Positions 30,919-38,162 of a stretch of DNA of 38,162 nucleotides are shown here, one piece after another. Position 1 is the first letter of the stretch; every line of letters starts with the position of its first letter. Position numbers and translations under genes: made by a program. The notes under the pieces were generated by a model. The model made no database searches. It had not been told where the DNA came from and was given only the letters and a program-made list of their open reading frames with translations. Source of the DNA: Phenylobacterium sp. (lineage in GTDB: Bacteria; Pseudomonadota; Alphaproteobacteria; Caulobacterales; Caulobacteraceae); contig NZ_JAUYNW010000066.1 of assembly GCF_030698145.1 (NCBI RefSeq), positions 5,001 to 43,162 of the forward strand, in the 5' to 3' direction.

Positions 30919-31620
30919 CTAGACGCCGGCCAGGCGCATCACCTTGGCGGGGTTGGTGCCGATCAGCGCACGGCGGCTGTCGGCCGCGACGGCGGACAGC
31001 ATGGTGGGGATGAAGCGGTCGAGAACGGCGAAGGCTTCATCGGCGTCGTCGTGCACGATCGAGCTGCGGACCAGCACGCCGTCGGGGATCAGCCCCTTGA
31101 ACGAGGTCCTCAGCAGGATCTCTCTCTGGTCCGTATTATTCGTGGGCAGGGCTTCGCCCACCCGGGTCCAATAGACCACGTTCTCCTGACGATCGCCGGC
31201 GACGGCGACGAGACGCACGACCGGCAGCGCCGCGCCGCCTGGAAGCTGGACAGTCGACGCCTTCTTCGAACGGATGGCGAAGCCCAGGGCCGGATAGCAG
31301 ACCTCTGGCCTGTGGATCTGCAGGAGGTCGCTCTGCAGCCCCCCATAGGCGATGAGCAGCATGACGTCGGCGCCGTCCGCATCGCCCTTGTAGGTGCGCT
31401 GGACGACCTCGTCATAGAGCTCGGCGGCCAGGCCTTCGGTCTTCGGCTTGACCATGCCTTCCGAGATCTCGGCCGACCATCCGGGGATGGTCACCGGCAC
31501 GATGGCCTCCATCTTCGCCGATCCGAGCAGCGAGAGCCGCTTGCGCGGCTTGAGCCCATAGGCGAGCGCGCCCGCCCCGAAACAGGCCCCGGCGATCAAC
31601 AGGTTCCTGCGCGTGCTCAT
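30919..31620 (-). CDS. epsI: Exosortase-associated protein EpsI
   Basis: 233 residues. N-terminal membrane anchor (NLLIAGACFGAGALAYGL, 6-23) and an EpsI domain with the key motif HRPEVCYPALGF (Cys near 107), followed by VVYWTRVGEA. EpsI proteins go with exosortases and are thought to assist protein sorting or polysaccharide export; their chemistry is unproven. The ATG overlaps the exosortase stop as ATGA, so the two are translationally coupled. This length and its position next to a short exosortase fit what I know as the V-type system. Confidence 0.85.
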   Translation of the reverse strand: MSTRRNLLIAGACFGAGALAYGLKPRKRLSLLGSAKMEAIVPVTIPGWSAEISEGMVKPKTEGLAAELYDEVVQRTYKGDADGADVMLLIAYGGLQSDLLQIHRPEVCYPALGFAIRSKKASTVQLPGGAALPVVRLVAVAGDRQENVVYWTRVGEALPTNNTDQREILLRTSFKGLIPDGVLVRSSIVHDDADEAFAVLDRFIPTMLSAVAADSRRALIGTNPAKVMRLAGV

Positions 31621-32492
31621 GCCGGCTGCCCCTTGGCGCGCGGCCAGAAGCGCGAGGCCAGGTGGTCGATGACAAACACCAGGCTCAGCGACGTGGCGAA
31701 CAGCACCAGGCCGGCCGCCTGGTGGAGGAAGCCCTGCGCCACCGCATCGCCGAAGAAGTAGGTAAGCAGCACCAGGATCACGATCCGCACGATATTGGCC
31801 GCCACGGCGATCGGGATGACGAAGCAGGCCAGGAATAGCGAGTAGCGCCAGGAGGCGTTCCTCAGGAGATAGATATAGAACAGGCTGATCGCCACCAGGC
31901 CGGTCAGGGAATTCATCCCGGAACACGCGTCCTCGACCAGCAGCTGGTAGCTGCCGATCACCAGCGTGACCCCCTCGCGGGAGATCGGCAGGCCGAAGAA
32001 CTGCAACCCGTCGGTCGCCACCCATGAAGCGAACAGCTTCAGCGGCGCAGTGAGGTCGTCCATCAGCCAGCCCGGCGGCGGGATGAGGAAGGCCAGGTAG
32101 AAGATCGGGAACCAGTTCTTGAACAGGGCCTTGAGGCCAAACTCGGAGTGCAGCATCGAGACGAAGGCGCCGTACAGACCCGCCACCTCGAGGCTGATGA
32201 AGCCATAGGCCCGCCCGAACACGTACATGGGAAGCGCCAGCAGGAAGCCGAGCGTCGTCAGCCAGGGCGAACCCTCGGTCGCCGCCTCCTGAAACTCGCC
32301 CCGCGCGCGCCAGAAGAGCCAGGCCGCGGTCCCGAGCACCAGCGGGCCATGCGCGCCGGAGTCACGCGACCATTCCTGGTCTCCCAGCGTGATGATCGTC
32401 GGAACGGCGAGAACGCCCAGCCCCAGGGCCAAGGCCCAGAACCTCCAATGAGGGAGGGCCCCCGGAGCCGCGATGCCGGATACTGCGACCAC
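31617..32492 (-). CDS. Exosortase (XrtV-like membrane transpeptidase)
   Basis: 291 residues with about eight membrane helices. The catalytic triad of exosortases is complete: Cys190 in VEDACSGMNSL, Arg236 in ANIVRIV and His257 in GFLHQAAG. Exosortases cleave proteins bearing a C-terminal PEP-CTERM-like tail and are tied to exopolysaccharide loci. GTG start, 3 bases after the stop of the kinase-like gene; it overlaps epsI at its end. The XrtV label rests on the EpsI neighbour and lineage. No protein with a sorting tail is visible in this window. Confidence 0.88.
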   Translation of the reverse strand: MVAVSGIAAPGALPHWRFWALALGLGVLAVPTIITLGDQEWSRDSGAHGPLVLGTAAWLFWRARGEFQEAATEGSPWLTTLGFLLALPMYVFGRAYGFISLEVAGLYGAFVSMLHSEFGLKALFKNWFPIFYLAFLIPPPGWLMDDLTAPLKLFASWVATDGLQFFGLPISREGVTLVIGSYQLLVEDACSGMNSLTGLVAISLFYIYLLRNASWRYSLFLACFVIPIAVAANIVRIVILVLLTYFFGDAVAQGFLHQAAGLVLFATSLSLVFVIDHLASRFWPRAKGQPA

Positions 32493-32495
32493 TGA

Positions 32496-33221
32496 TCAGG
32501 CCTCTCTTAGGACCGTTCCGATGACCCGCGCCCCATCCTGCTGCAGCTGCGAGATCAGGGTCCCGATATCGGTGATCCGGCTCTCATGCTGCCGGGCGAC
32601 AACCACGCTGTAGCCCACGACACTGCTCACTCGACGCGCGTCCGCGCAGCTCATGGCGGGAGGGGTGTCGATGATGGTCATCTGAAAATCGCGCAGGCAG
32701 TGATCCATGAGGGTCTTGAATCGTTCGCCGGCCAGCAGTTCCTGAGGGTTGCCCGGAATTCCGCCCGAATACATGACCGAGAGACTGGGCAGGACATCCT
32801 GCTGAATGAACTCGTTGAAGGCGCCATCTTCCGCCGCCAAGCATTGGCGCAGACCCGGCAGAGGCTGGCTGGGCCGGATGTAGTTCTCCAGGCTTGGGCT
32901 GCGTAAGTCGCCATCGATCAACAGCGTGGTCACGCCGACCTGTGAAAGGGCCACAGCCAGGTTGGCGGCGAGGAACGAGCAGCCCGCCCCGGGACTGACC
33001 GCACAGACCGAGAGCGCTCGGCGCCCCTGGTCCACATGCTGGGCCATGATGTGCGTGCGAAGCACGCGAATGGATTCCGCCTGGGCTTTGGCCGGCTCGG
33101 AGATCGTCACAAGCGTGTTGGCCAGGTCGAAGGTCGGAGGCTGATCGGCCGCGGACCGTGGCGCTTCGGCCGGCGTCGCCGGCCGGACCTCTTCTGGCGG
33201 CTTCAGGACGGGCTGGTTCAC
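32496..33221 (-). CDS. BY-kinase-like (CpsD/EpsG type) P-loop protein with degenerate Walker A
   Basis: 241 residues, cytoplasmic ATPase domain of the bacterial tyrosine kinases that control capsule synthesis. Walker A' (LLIDGDLRSPSL, about 100-111) and Walker B (MTIIDTPP) are intact. Walker A reads SPGAGCSF (76-83): the invariant Lys is Cys81. The C-terminus ends VLREA with no tyrosine cluster, so it should not autophosphorylate in the usual way. It may be a nucleotide-binding or purely structural partner of the Wzz-like protein, with whose stop it overlaps as ATGA. The EpsG branch of this family is known to vary here (GEGRS). The locus is otherwise intact, so this is not decay. Confidence 0.85.
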   Translation of the reverse strand: MNQPVLKPPEEVRPATPAEAPRSAADQPPTFDLANTLVTISEPAKAQAESIRVLRTHIMAQHVDQGRRALSVCAVSPGAGCSFLAANLAVALSQVGVTTLLIDGDLRSPSLENYIRPSQPLPGLRQCLAAEDGAFNEFIQQDVLPSLSVMYSGGIPGNPQELLAGERFKTLMDHCLRDFQMTIIDTPPAMSCADARRVSSVVGYSVVVARQHESRITDIGTLISQLQQDGARVIGTVLREA

Positions 33222-34585
33222 GCTCGCAACGCTCTCTTTCTGGTCGGCAACTTGACGCTGCCCGCCAGGCCGCGCCGCGCGGCCCTGGGACGCCTCGCGG
33301 CCGCCTCCGGCTTCACGACGGCCAGCAGGGGCACGTCGAACGCCGCTTCCATGTCTTCGACACTGCGCACCCGGCGCCCAAAGAGCTCCAACAGCAGCGC
33401 AACCATCAATCCCATTCCAAAGCCCAAGCCGGCCGCGCCGCCCAGGATCAGCGGGACGTTGGGGAAGTTCGGCTTCCGGGGCGTCACCGCGTTCCCCATC
33501 GGCGACATGCCCGGATCGGTCACGTTGGCTTCCTGGCGATATTCGGCCGCCCGCGCCATGGCGCGATTGTACTGTTCGCGGCGCAAGTTGACCTCGGACT
33601 GGAGCTGGCTGAGCCGCTGGATCTTGTCGCGCTTGGCGATGACGCGCGAGGTCTGCGTCTGAACCGCGCTTTCGATGGCCGCCGCGGCTTGGGCCGCGCC
33701 GCTGGCCGCCGCGCCTGCGGCCGCGCGCTGCGCAGCGCGCTCCTGGGCCGCCATCTGCACGAGCGTTGCCCGCCGATTGTTCAGCTCATTCATCTGAGGA
33801 TGGTTCGGGCCAAGAATCTTGGAGATTTGGCTGATCTGCGCGTCAAGCTGGGTCAGCGCCATCTCGGCGGGCGTCGTCGTCGCAGCGACGGTCGGCTGCG
33901 CCATGCTGATCCCGGCGCCCTGGCCGGCCAGGGCGCGAAGCCGGGCTGTGTCCACGTCTGTGTTGTCGGACTGCATTATGATGCCGTTGGCGCGCTCATA
34001 GTCGGTCTTGGCCTGGTCGGCGGCGACCAGTTGTTCGCGCAGCTTGTCGGCCTGCTGGCTGAACCACTCCGCGTTGCGGTTCGCCTCCTGGCGCCGAGTT
34101 TCGAGAACCGATTCAAGATAGGCCGACCGAAGGGCTTCGGCGATCGCGCGCGCCTGCTCGGGGCTGGCGGAGCGGTAGCCGATCTCGATGAAATTGGTGG
34201 CGGGCACCTGGCTGACGGTGGTTCCGTCTATGATTCGCTGCGCCAGCCACCGGCGCATGTCGCTGCTGGCCCCCGAAGCCTGGTATTGAGACATCAGGCC
34301 GGGATCGTTCATCCAGCCCAGTTGATCGACAACCTTCCCGGCGACCCCGTAATCCCTGATCAGCTCCGCCTGCGTCTTGATGTAAACGCCGGCCGTGCGG
34401 CTGCCGATCACCTCGCCGGTCACCGGATCGGGCTTCAACAGGTTGAGCATGACCCGGGCGCTGGTCTGATAGCTCGGCGCGACGATCAGGACGACGATCA
34501 TGGCCCCGACGAACGAGGAGATCGTCGTGACCAGCGGCAACCACTTGTGGGCCCAGAATATTCGCAGGAATTGGGTAATCGACAT
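33218..34585 (-). CDS. Wzz/GNVR-type polysaccharide chain-length determinant
   Basis: 455 residues. An N-terminal Wzz domain with TM1 (about 17-36), a long periplasmic region rich in coiled coil (150-350), and TM2 (376-402) preceded by the Pro-rich motif TPRKPNFPNVP. The C-terminal tail is basic, without the kinase domain, which is coded next to it. Such proteins set chain length and link polymerase to the outer-membrane exporter. Start at ATG 34585, 26 bases after the Wza-like gene stop; the end overlaps the kinase-like gene start (ATGA), a typical Wzz/kinase pair. Confidence 0.9.
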   Translation of the reverse strand: MSITQFLRIFWAHKWLPLVTTISSFVGAMIVVLIVAPSYQTSARVMLNLLKPDPVTGEVIGSRTAGVYIKTQAELIRDYGVAGKVVDQLGWMNDPGLMSQYQASGASSDMRRWLAQRIIDGTTVSQVPATNFIEIGYRSASPEQARAIAEALRSAYLESVLETRRQEANRNAEWFSQQADKLREQLVAADQAKTDYERANGIIMQSDNTDVDTARLRALAGQGAGISMAQPTVAATTTPAEMALTQLDAQISQISKILGPNHPQMNELNNRRATLVQMAAQERAAQRAAAGAAASGAAQAAAAIESAVQTQTSRVIAKRDKIQRLSQLQSEVNLRREQYNRAMARAAEYRQEANVTDPGMSPMGNAVTPRKPNFPNVPLILGGAAGLGFGMGLMVALLLELFGRRVRSVEDMEAAFDVPLLAVVKPEAAARRPRAARRGLAGSVKLPTRKRALRA

Positions 34586-34611
34586 GTCACACCTTTGGCG
34601 GAGACCGCCGC

Positions 34612-35463
34612 TTAGAACAGCCGTTCTTTAACGACGAGCACGTCTTCCGGCTCGACCTTGGCGCTCGGGTCCAACTTTAGCTTCTTGCCGGCGCGCGTCA
34701 CCTCGATCTTCTTCCCGTTACCCGACTCCGTGAGGCCGCCGCTCCGCGCGATGGCCTGGCCGATAGTCATGCCCGGCGCGATTGGAAAGGTGCCCGGCGC
34801 GCGCACCTGGCCTGAAATGTAGAAGATGTCCGCGAGCGGCGCGTAGATCTTGTCGCCGGCCTGAACGAACGGGTCCTTGCTCGCGTCACCCGTCGCCAGG
34901 TCCCGGATGAAGTAGCGCTGTTCGGGCCCGCTTTCCGGACGGACCACGAGGTATTCCGCGGCGGCCCCGGTCACCCCTCCCACTCGGGCGAGAATCTCGG
35001 ACATCCGATAGGCGCGGTTGATGGGCACTAGGCCCGGCGCGCCCACGGCCCCCAGGACGGTCACGTAGCGGCTGGCGAAGGACACGACTTCGACGTTCAC
35101 GACGGGATTGGCATAGAAGCCGCCATCCTTCAGGAGCTTGGCCAGCTGGTCGCCCAGCTGCCGTGGCGTCTGGCCGGCAACCTGGACCTTGCCCAACAGA
35201 TTCAGCTGGATGGTGCCATCAGTATAGACCTTGGTGCGCGCGCGGTCGGGAAGTCCGACAACCTCGACCTCGATGACATCTTCCGGTCCGACGATGTATT
35301 CGTCATCCGCCGCGGGCGCCGCCTTCGCGGTCGACTGCGCTCCGGTCAACGGGACGACGGGCGGCGCCACAGCGGCAGGTGTCTGGGCGCCCGCCGAGGC
35401 GGGCAGAATCCCAACCAGGCAGAGCGCCATCGCGAATTTGATCAAGGTCGTACGGATTTGCAT
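34612..35463 (-). CDS. Wza-like polysaccharide export protein (SLBB domains)
   Basis: 283 residues from the ATG at 35463 (a GTG one codon earlier is possible). Signal peptide (MQIRTTLIKFAMALCLVGILPASAGAQ), then the polysaccharide export domain (EYIVGPEDVIEVEVVGL, about 55-70, with TDGTIQLNLLGKVQVAG) and two SLBB repeats (YVTVLGAVGAPGLVPI and IFYISGQVRAPGTFPIAPG). It forms the outer-membrane conduit for the polymer. I see no proper lipobox, so it may not be lipidated, unlike E. coli Wza. It lies 18 bases after the beta-barrel gene and precedes the Wzz-like gene. Confidence 0.92.
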   Translation of the reverse strand: MQIRTTLIKFAMALCLVGILPASAGAQTPAAVAPPVVPLTGAQSTAKAAPAADDEYIVGPEDVIEVEVVGLPDRARTKVYTDGTIQLNLLGKVQVAGQTPRQLGDQLAKLLKDGGFYANPVVNVEVVSFASRYVTVLGAVGAPGLVPINRAYRMSEILARVGGVTGAAAEYLVVRPESGPEQRYFIRDLATGDASKDPFVQAGDKIYAPLADIFYISGQVRAPGTFPIAPGMTIGQAIARSGGLTESGNGKKIEVTRAGKKLKLDPSAKVEPEDVLVVKERLF

Positions 35464-35481
35464 CACCAGTTCTCGTCAGAC

Positions 35482-36672
35482 TCAGAAGCTTACGCTCGTT
35501 GTCAGCCCCACACGTGTCGCTGAATAGTCAAACAGAGGATCGTTAGCGTCGTATTTAGTATGAGAGGCGTCCAGCACGAAAGAGAGGCGGTCGCTCTGTT
35601 GGAAACGAAGTCCGGTGTTCCACTCGTCCGAGCGCGATTTCGCCAGAGACGGGACCGCGGCGAACAAGGAGCCTCTCGACGTATTGTCGCGACGACGGAC
35701 ACCAAGGGAATAGGTGAACCGGGTGCCGAGCTTATAACTCGCGTTCAGCGCGACGCCTTCCCGCAGGCTGTATAGGCGACCGACCTGGACCGAGGGCTTG
35801 ACGCTACGGTCCCAGAGCAGTCCCAAGGACAGCCTGGATGTCGGTTGATAGTCGACCTGCACCGCGTAGTTCAGGCCTGAATAGTTGCTGCCGGCGCCTG
35901 CCACGGCGGACGTCGAATTCACTTCGGTCTGGGACGCCGACACCGACCCCTTGAGCCTCGAACCAACCTTCCGGGAATAGGACGCGCCGATGCTCTCGAC
36001 CTCGTAGCCCGAGGTCGTCGCCGGCACGAGGGCGTTGGAATATTCGGTCTCTGCATGGCTGATGAAGACCTGAGCCTCGCCAAGCGTCGAGCGCCGGTAA
36101 ACCAGGCCCGCGCTCACGGATTGGGTTTCATAGTCGACAGTGTCGGCGGCGCCGCTGGATTCGCCCCAAATCTGCCCGGCGCCGAGCGAGACGCCGAGGC
36201 CGGCTGTCAGTCCGCAAACCGTCTGCAGGTTGACGCCTGTGGTGTCCTGAATGGCCTTTGGATTCGGGATCGCCAGATCCTCGAGATCGCGCTGTCGGCG
36301 CGAGAAGGACGCCACGGCCGAGCCTTGGCATGGCCCCACCCGGGTGCCGAATCCGCCCTGGATATCGGCGACCTCGCGATTCAGGTCGGTGTTCTTGTCG
36401 TAGATCCGATAGCCGACGCTGCCGCGCGCGAACACAGAGCTGCGGCCGATCGGCTGGGTCCAGTCGATGCTGGCCGAGGGCGTCAGGATAGTGTCCTCGC
36501 GCTCAACGCCCCGCGTCAGCGCGAACGCCTCGCTGCTTCGCGCCACGTTGGTGTCCCGCAGCACGCCAAGACTAAGGTTTCCGCTGAAATTTCTCGTGAC
36601 CTGCGCCGCGGCCGGGACCGCCAAGGCGCTGGATCCGATGAGTATAGCGAAGGCAAGGGCCCTCTTCGCCAT
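35482..36672 (-). CDS. Outer-membrane beta-barrel protein of the exopolysaccharide operon
   Basis: 396 residues. Signal peptide (MAKRALAFAILIGSSALAVPAAAQ) and a mature protein of alternating strands ending VGLTTSVSF with a terminal Phe. It resembles the outer-membrane beta-barrel proteins that often accompany exosortase/EPS loci. The start at 36672 was chosen for the signal peptide and a GGGGGG tract about ten bases upstream; the open frame runs much further 5' without sense. It is the first gene of the apparent operon. Its role is probably in polymer export or anchoring, not proven. Confidence 0.82.
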   Translation of the reverse strand: MAKRALAFAILIGSSALAVPAAAQVTRNFSGNLSLGVLRDTNVARSSEAFALTRGVEREDTILTPSASIDWTQPIGRSSVFARGSVGYRIYDKNTDLNREVADIQGGFGTRVGPCQGSAVASFSRRQRDLEDLAIPNPKAIQDTTGVNLQTVCGLTAGLGVSLGAGQIWGESSGAADTVDYETQSVSAGLVYRRSTLGEAQVFISHAETEYSNALVPATTSGYEVESIGASYSRKVGSRLKGSVSASQTEVNSTSAVAGAGSNYSGLNYAVQVDYQPTSRLSLGLLWDRSVKPSVQVGRLYSLREGVALNASYKLGTRFTYSLGVRRRDNTSRGSLFAAVPSLAKSRSDEWNTGLRFQQSDRLSFVLDASHTKYDANDPLFDYSATRVGLTTSVSF

Positions 36673-36752
36673 GTGATGTGCCCCCCAATGAACCCGCATA
36701 CAGGATCGCGGTCTGAAGCTAACTGACAGATAACGCCAATCCATGGAAGGCG

Positions 36753-36782
36753 CATTGGAGACCGCACAGTGCGCAGCCAATG
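36753..36782. promoter_or_regulatory. Nested dyad upstream of the exopolysaccharide operon
   Basis: CATTGG (36753-36758) and CCAATG (36777-36782) flank GCAC-A-GTGC (36764-36772); both dyads share almost one centre. It lies about 80-110 bases before the beta-barrel gene start, in a gap with no other gene. A regulator-binding site is likely by form; the protein is unknown. The rest of 36673-36875 shows only a weak promoter-like TTGGCG. Confidence 0.45.
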
Positions 36783-36875
36783 GGGATGTCTTCTGCATGC
36801 GGCGTGCCACCGGGCCGTGTCCTCCGCAAACAGGGATGAAATACGAATGCGGCGTCGTGAAGGCTCGCGCATATG

Positions 36876-36905
36876 AAAAACCCGCCGGCGACCGCCGGCG
36901 GGTTT
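36876..36905 (-). terminator. Intrinsic terminator of the RTX gene
   Basis: CCCGCCGGC (36881-36889), loop, GCCGGCGGG (36894-36902), perfect 9-bp stem. On the minus strand it is followed by TTTTT, 42 bases after the RTX gene stop. The A/T flanks also extend the stem. Confidence 0.88.
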
Positions 36906-36946
36906 CCATCTGTTCGTGATCGGCGCCCTGGGGGCGCGCCGCGCGC

Positions 36947-38162
36947 CTAGCCGTTGATGATGAAGCTGGTGCCGGTGGACTGCAGTTCGTGGGCGTCGAC
37001 GCCGGTCAGGCGGATCGAGTTTCCGGTGTCGAACTGGATCAGGGTATCCGTGCCCAGGTCGGTGATCGTGAACTTCACGCCGGCCTTGGCGTAGGCCGAA
37101 TAGTCGATCAGTTCGCGCGCGCCGCTGGCGCCGAAGTCGGTGATCACGTCGTTGCCGCTGCCGCGGCCGAAGATGAACCGGTCCGCGCCGTCCCCGCCGG
37201 TGAGCACGTCGGCGCCGGCGTCGCCGAGCAGCGCGTCGGCCCCGGCGCCGCCATTGATCGTGTCGTTGCCAGCGCCGCCGGACAGGCGATTGCCGCCCAC
37301 GTTTCCGGTGATCTCGTTGTTCAGCGTGTTGCCGACCACGCCGGACCCGCCCTTGTTGGTCAGGATCGCGTTTTCGACGTTGGCGCTCATGGTGATGCCG
37401 TTCATCGACTTGACGGTGTCGATCCCGGCGCCGGCGGCCTCCACGACGCTCGCGTTCGCGTTGACGATGTAGGTGTCGTCGCCCGCGCCGCCTTCCAGCA
37501 GATCGGTGCCGCCCCGGCTGTCGAGCGTGTCGTTGCCCGCGCCGCCGACGAGGTGGTTGCTGCCGTCATTGCCGGTGATGAAGTTGTTCAGTCCATTGCC
37601 GACGCCGTCGATGTTGGCGGTTCCGGTCAGGATCAGGTCTTCGACGTTCGCCGACAGCGTGAAGGAGACCGAGGACTTCACCAGGTCCTGGCCAGCCCCG
37701 GCCAGCTCGGTGATGACGGTGGTGGTCGTGCTGACCACATAGACATCGTCGCCCGCGCCGCCGGCCAGGGTGGTCGAGCCGTCGGTGTCCGTCAGGGTGT
37801 CGGAGCCCGGACTGCCGGACTTCGTTCCGACCGTCGGGGTCGTGGTGGGCGTGCTCGTGGAGGTGTCGTCGACGGGCGCCGAGACGCTGGTGTCGTAGAG
37901 TTCCGCGGCGATGCTGTAGGGGTGATTTTCCATCCAGAGACTGAGGATCGCCAACCCGCCGTCGGTCGGAACTGCGATCCGGATGTTGCCGGTGTCGGTG
38001 GTCATCTGGACGATGTCCACACGGATATAATCGGTGGCCTGGTTGTTCGTGAGGGTGACGTCGACGGTGTCTTTTAGGGCGATGCGGGCCTTCATGTCGG
38101 CGAAGCCGGCGACAATGTTGTCGCTGATGATCAGGCCGTCGGCGCCGTTGACGGAGATGCCG
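36947..38162 (-). CDS. RTX calcium-binding protein with beta-helix-like N-terminal part (partial, 5' end beyond window)
   Basis: 404 codons are visible; the frame continues without stop to the right edge (GISVNGADGLIISDNIVAG before the first Met), so the 5' end is missing. That edge segment has the repeated IxxNxxxx pattern of a right-handed parallel beta-helix. Then come RTX nonapeptides (GGAGDDVYVV, GGAGNDTLDSRGG, GGAGDDTYIV, GGAGNDTINGGAGADALLGDAGADVLTGGDGADRF) in three blocks and the typical FGRGSGNDVITDF and C-terminal secretion region. RTX proteins leave by type I secretion and fold with calcium outside. A beta-helix plus RTX layout is known in mannuronan epimerases and polysaccharide lyases; the catalytic part is not visible. 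It lies upstream of the EPS operon on the same strand, separated by a terminator. Confidence 0.85.
   Translation of the reverse strand, partial: GISVNGADGLIISDNIVAGFADMKARIALKDTVDVTLTNNQATDYIRVDIVQMTTDTGNIRIAVPTDGGLAILSLWMENHPYSIAAELYDTSVSAPVDDTSTSTPTTTPTVGTKSGSPGSDTLTDTDGSTTLAGGAGDDVYVVSTTTTVITELAGAGQDLVKSSVSFTLSANVEDLILTGTANIDGVGNGLNNFITGNDGSNHLVGGAGNDTLDSRGGTDLLEGGAGDDTYIVNANASVVEAAGAGIDTVKSMNGITMSANVENAILTNKGGSGVVGNTLNNEITGNVGGNRLSGGAGNDTINGGAGADALLGDAGADVLTGGDGADRFIFGRGSGNDVITDFGASGARELIDYSAYAKAGVKFTITDLGTDTLIQFDTGNSIRLTGVDAHELQSTGTSFIING

Noticed and set aside
1..38162. CRISPR arrays, tRNA genes, intact insertion sequences, prophage genes
   Set aside because: I looked for regular spacer-repeat arrays, tRNA-like T-loops, transposases and integrases and saw none I could support.

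Overview
The window is GC-rich DNA (strong G/C third-position bias) from an alphaproteobacterium, most likely a member of Caulobacteraceae (Caulobacter/Phenylobacterium-like). The best marker is an intact hfaA-hfaB-hfaD cluster, the holdfast anchor genes of the stalked bacteria. A DUF3126 gene, a TorF-type porin, a possible CtrA box and palindromic intergenic repeats of types I remember from these genomes agree with this. Genus and species cannot be fixed from the sequence alone.

Layout. (i) 1-823 holds no protein gene. Its minus strand looks like the promoter and leader of a ribosomal RNA operon: two near-identical TTGACA-N17-TAGATA promoters, then a leader with a boxA-like antitermination sequence, pointing to a 16S gene just off the left edge. 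(ii) 824-2417: an Rrf2 regulator, a two-CBS-domain protein and a rhomboid protease. (iii) 2565-8124: the holdfast attachment genes hfaA, hfaB and hfaD, overlapping head to tail, then a large M16 metallopeptidase. HfaD is built from eight units of about 48 residues, and the end of HfaA resembles one such unit. (iv) 8228-16518: mostly single metabolic or envelope genes (M28 peptidase, BON-LysM protein, a Cys-Cys/Pro-rich exported protein, a PAS protein, a GMC oxidoreductase/aldo-keto reductase pair, a YafY regulator divergent from a small lipocalin-like gene, an enoyl-CoA hydratase). (v) 16573-25933: gamma-carbonic anhydrase, a structured leader ending in a strong terminator just before phoH, DUF3126, an O-GlcNAcase-like GH84 enzyme, MFS transporter, cysE with a Nudix gene, a nitroreductase, queF, an SDR and a TorF-like porin.

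(vi) 26144-38162 is an exopolysaccharide locus. On the plus strand are a membrane-bound CapD/WbpM-type sugar dehydratase and a UDP-glucuronate 4-epimerase. On the minus strand an apparent six-gene operon runs outer-membrane beta-barrel, Wza-like exporter, Wzz-like chain-length protein, BY-kinase-like ATPase with a degenerate Walker A, exosortase, EpsI. An AGE-family sugar epimerase lies beyond it. A large RTX protein with a beta-helix-like N-terminal part, cut by the right edge, lies upstream. Glycosyltransferases, flippase and polymerase are not in the window. The locus supplies nucleotide sugars, controls chain length and exports a polymer; the RTX protein may be a secreted polymer-modifying enzyme.

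The parts I find most worth following are the rRNA promoter/leader at the left edge, the shared repeat unit of HfaA and HfaD, the terminator-controlled leader of phoH, and the exosortase operon with its lysine-less BY-kinase homologue.
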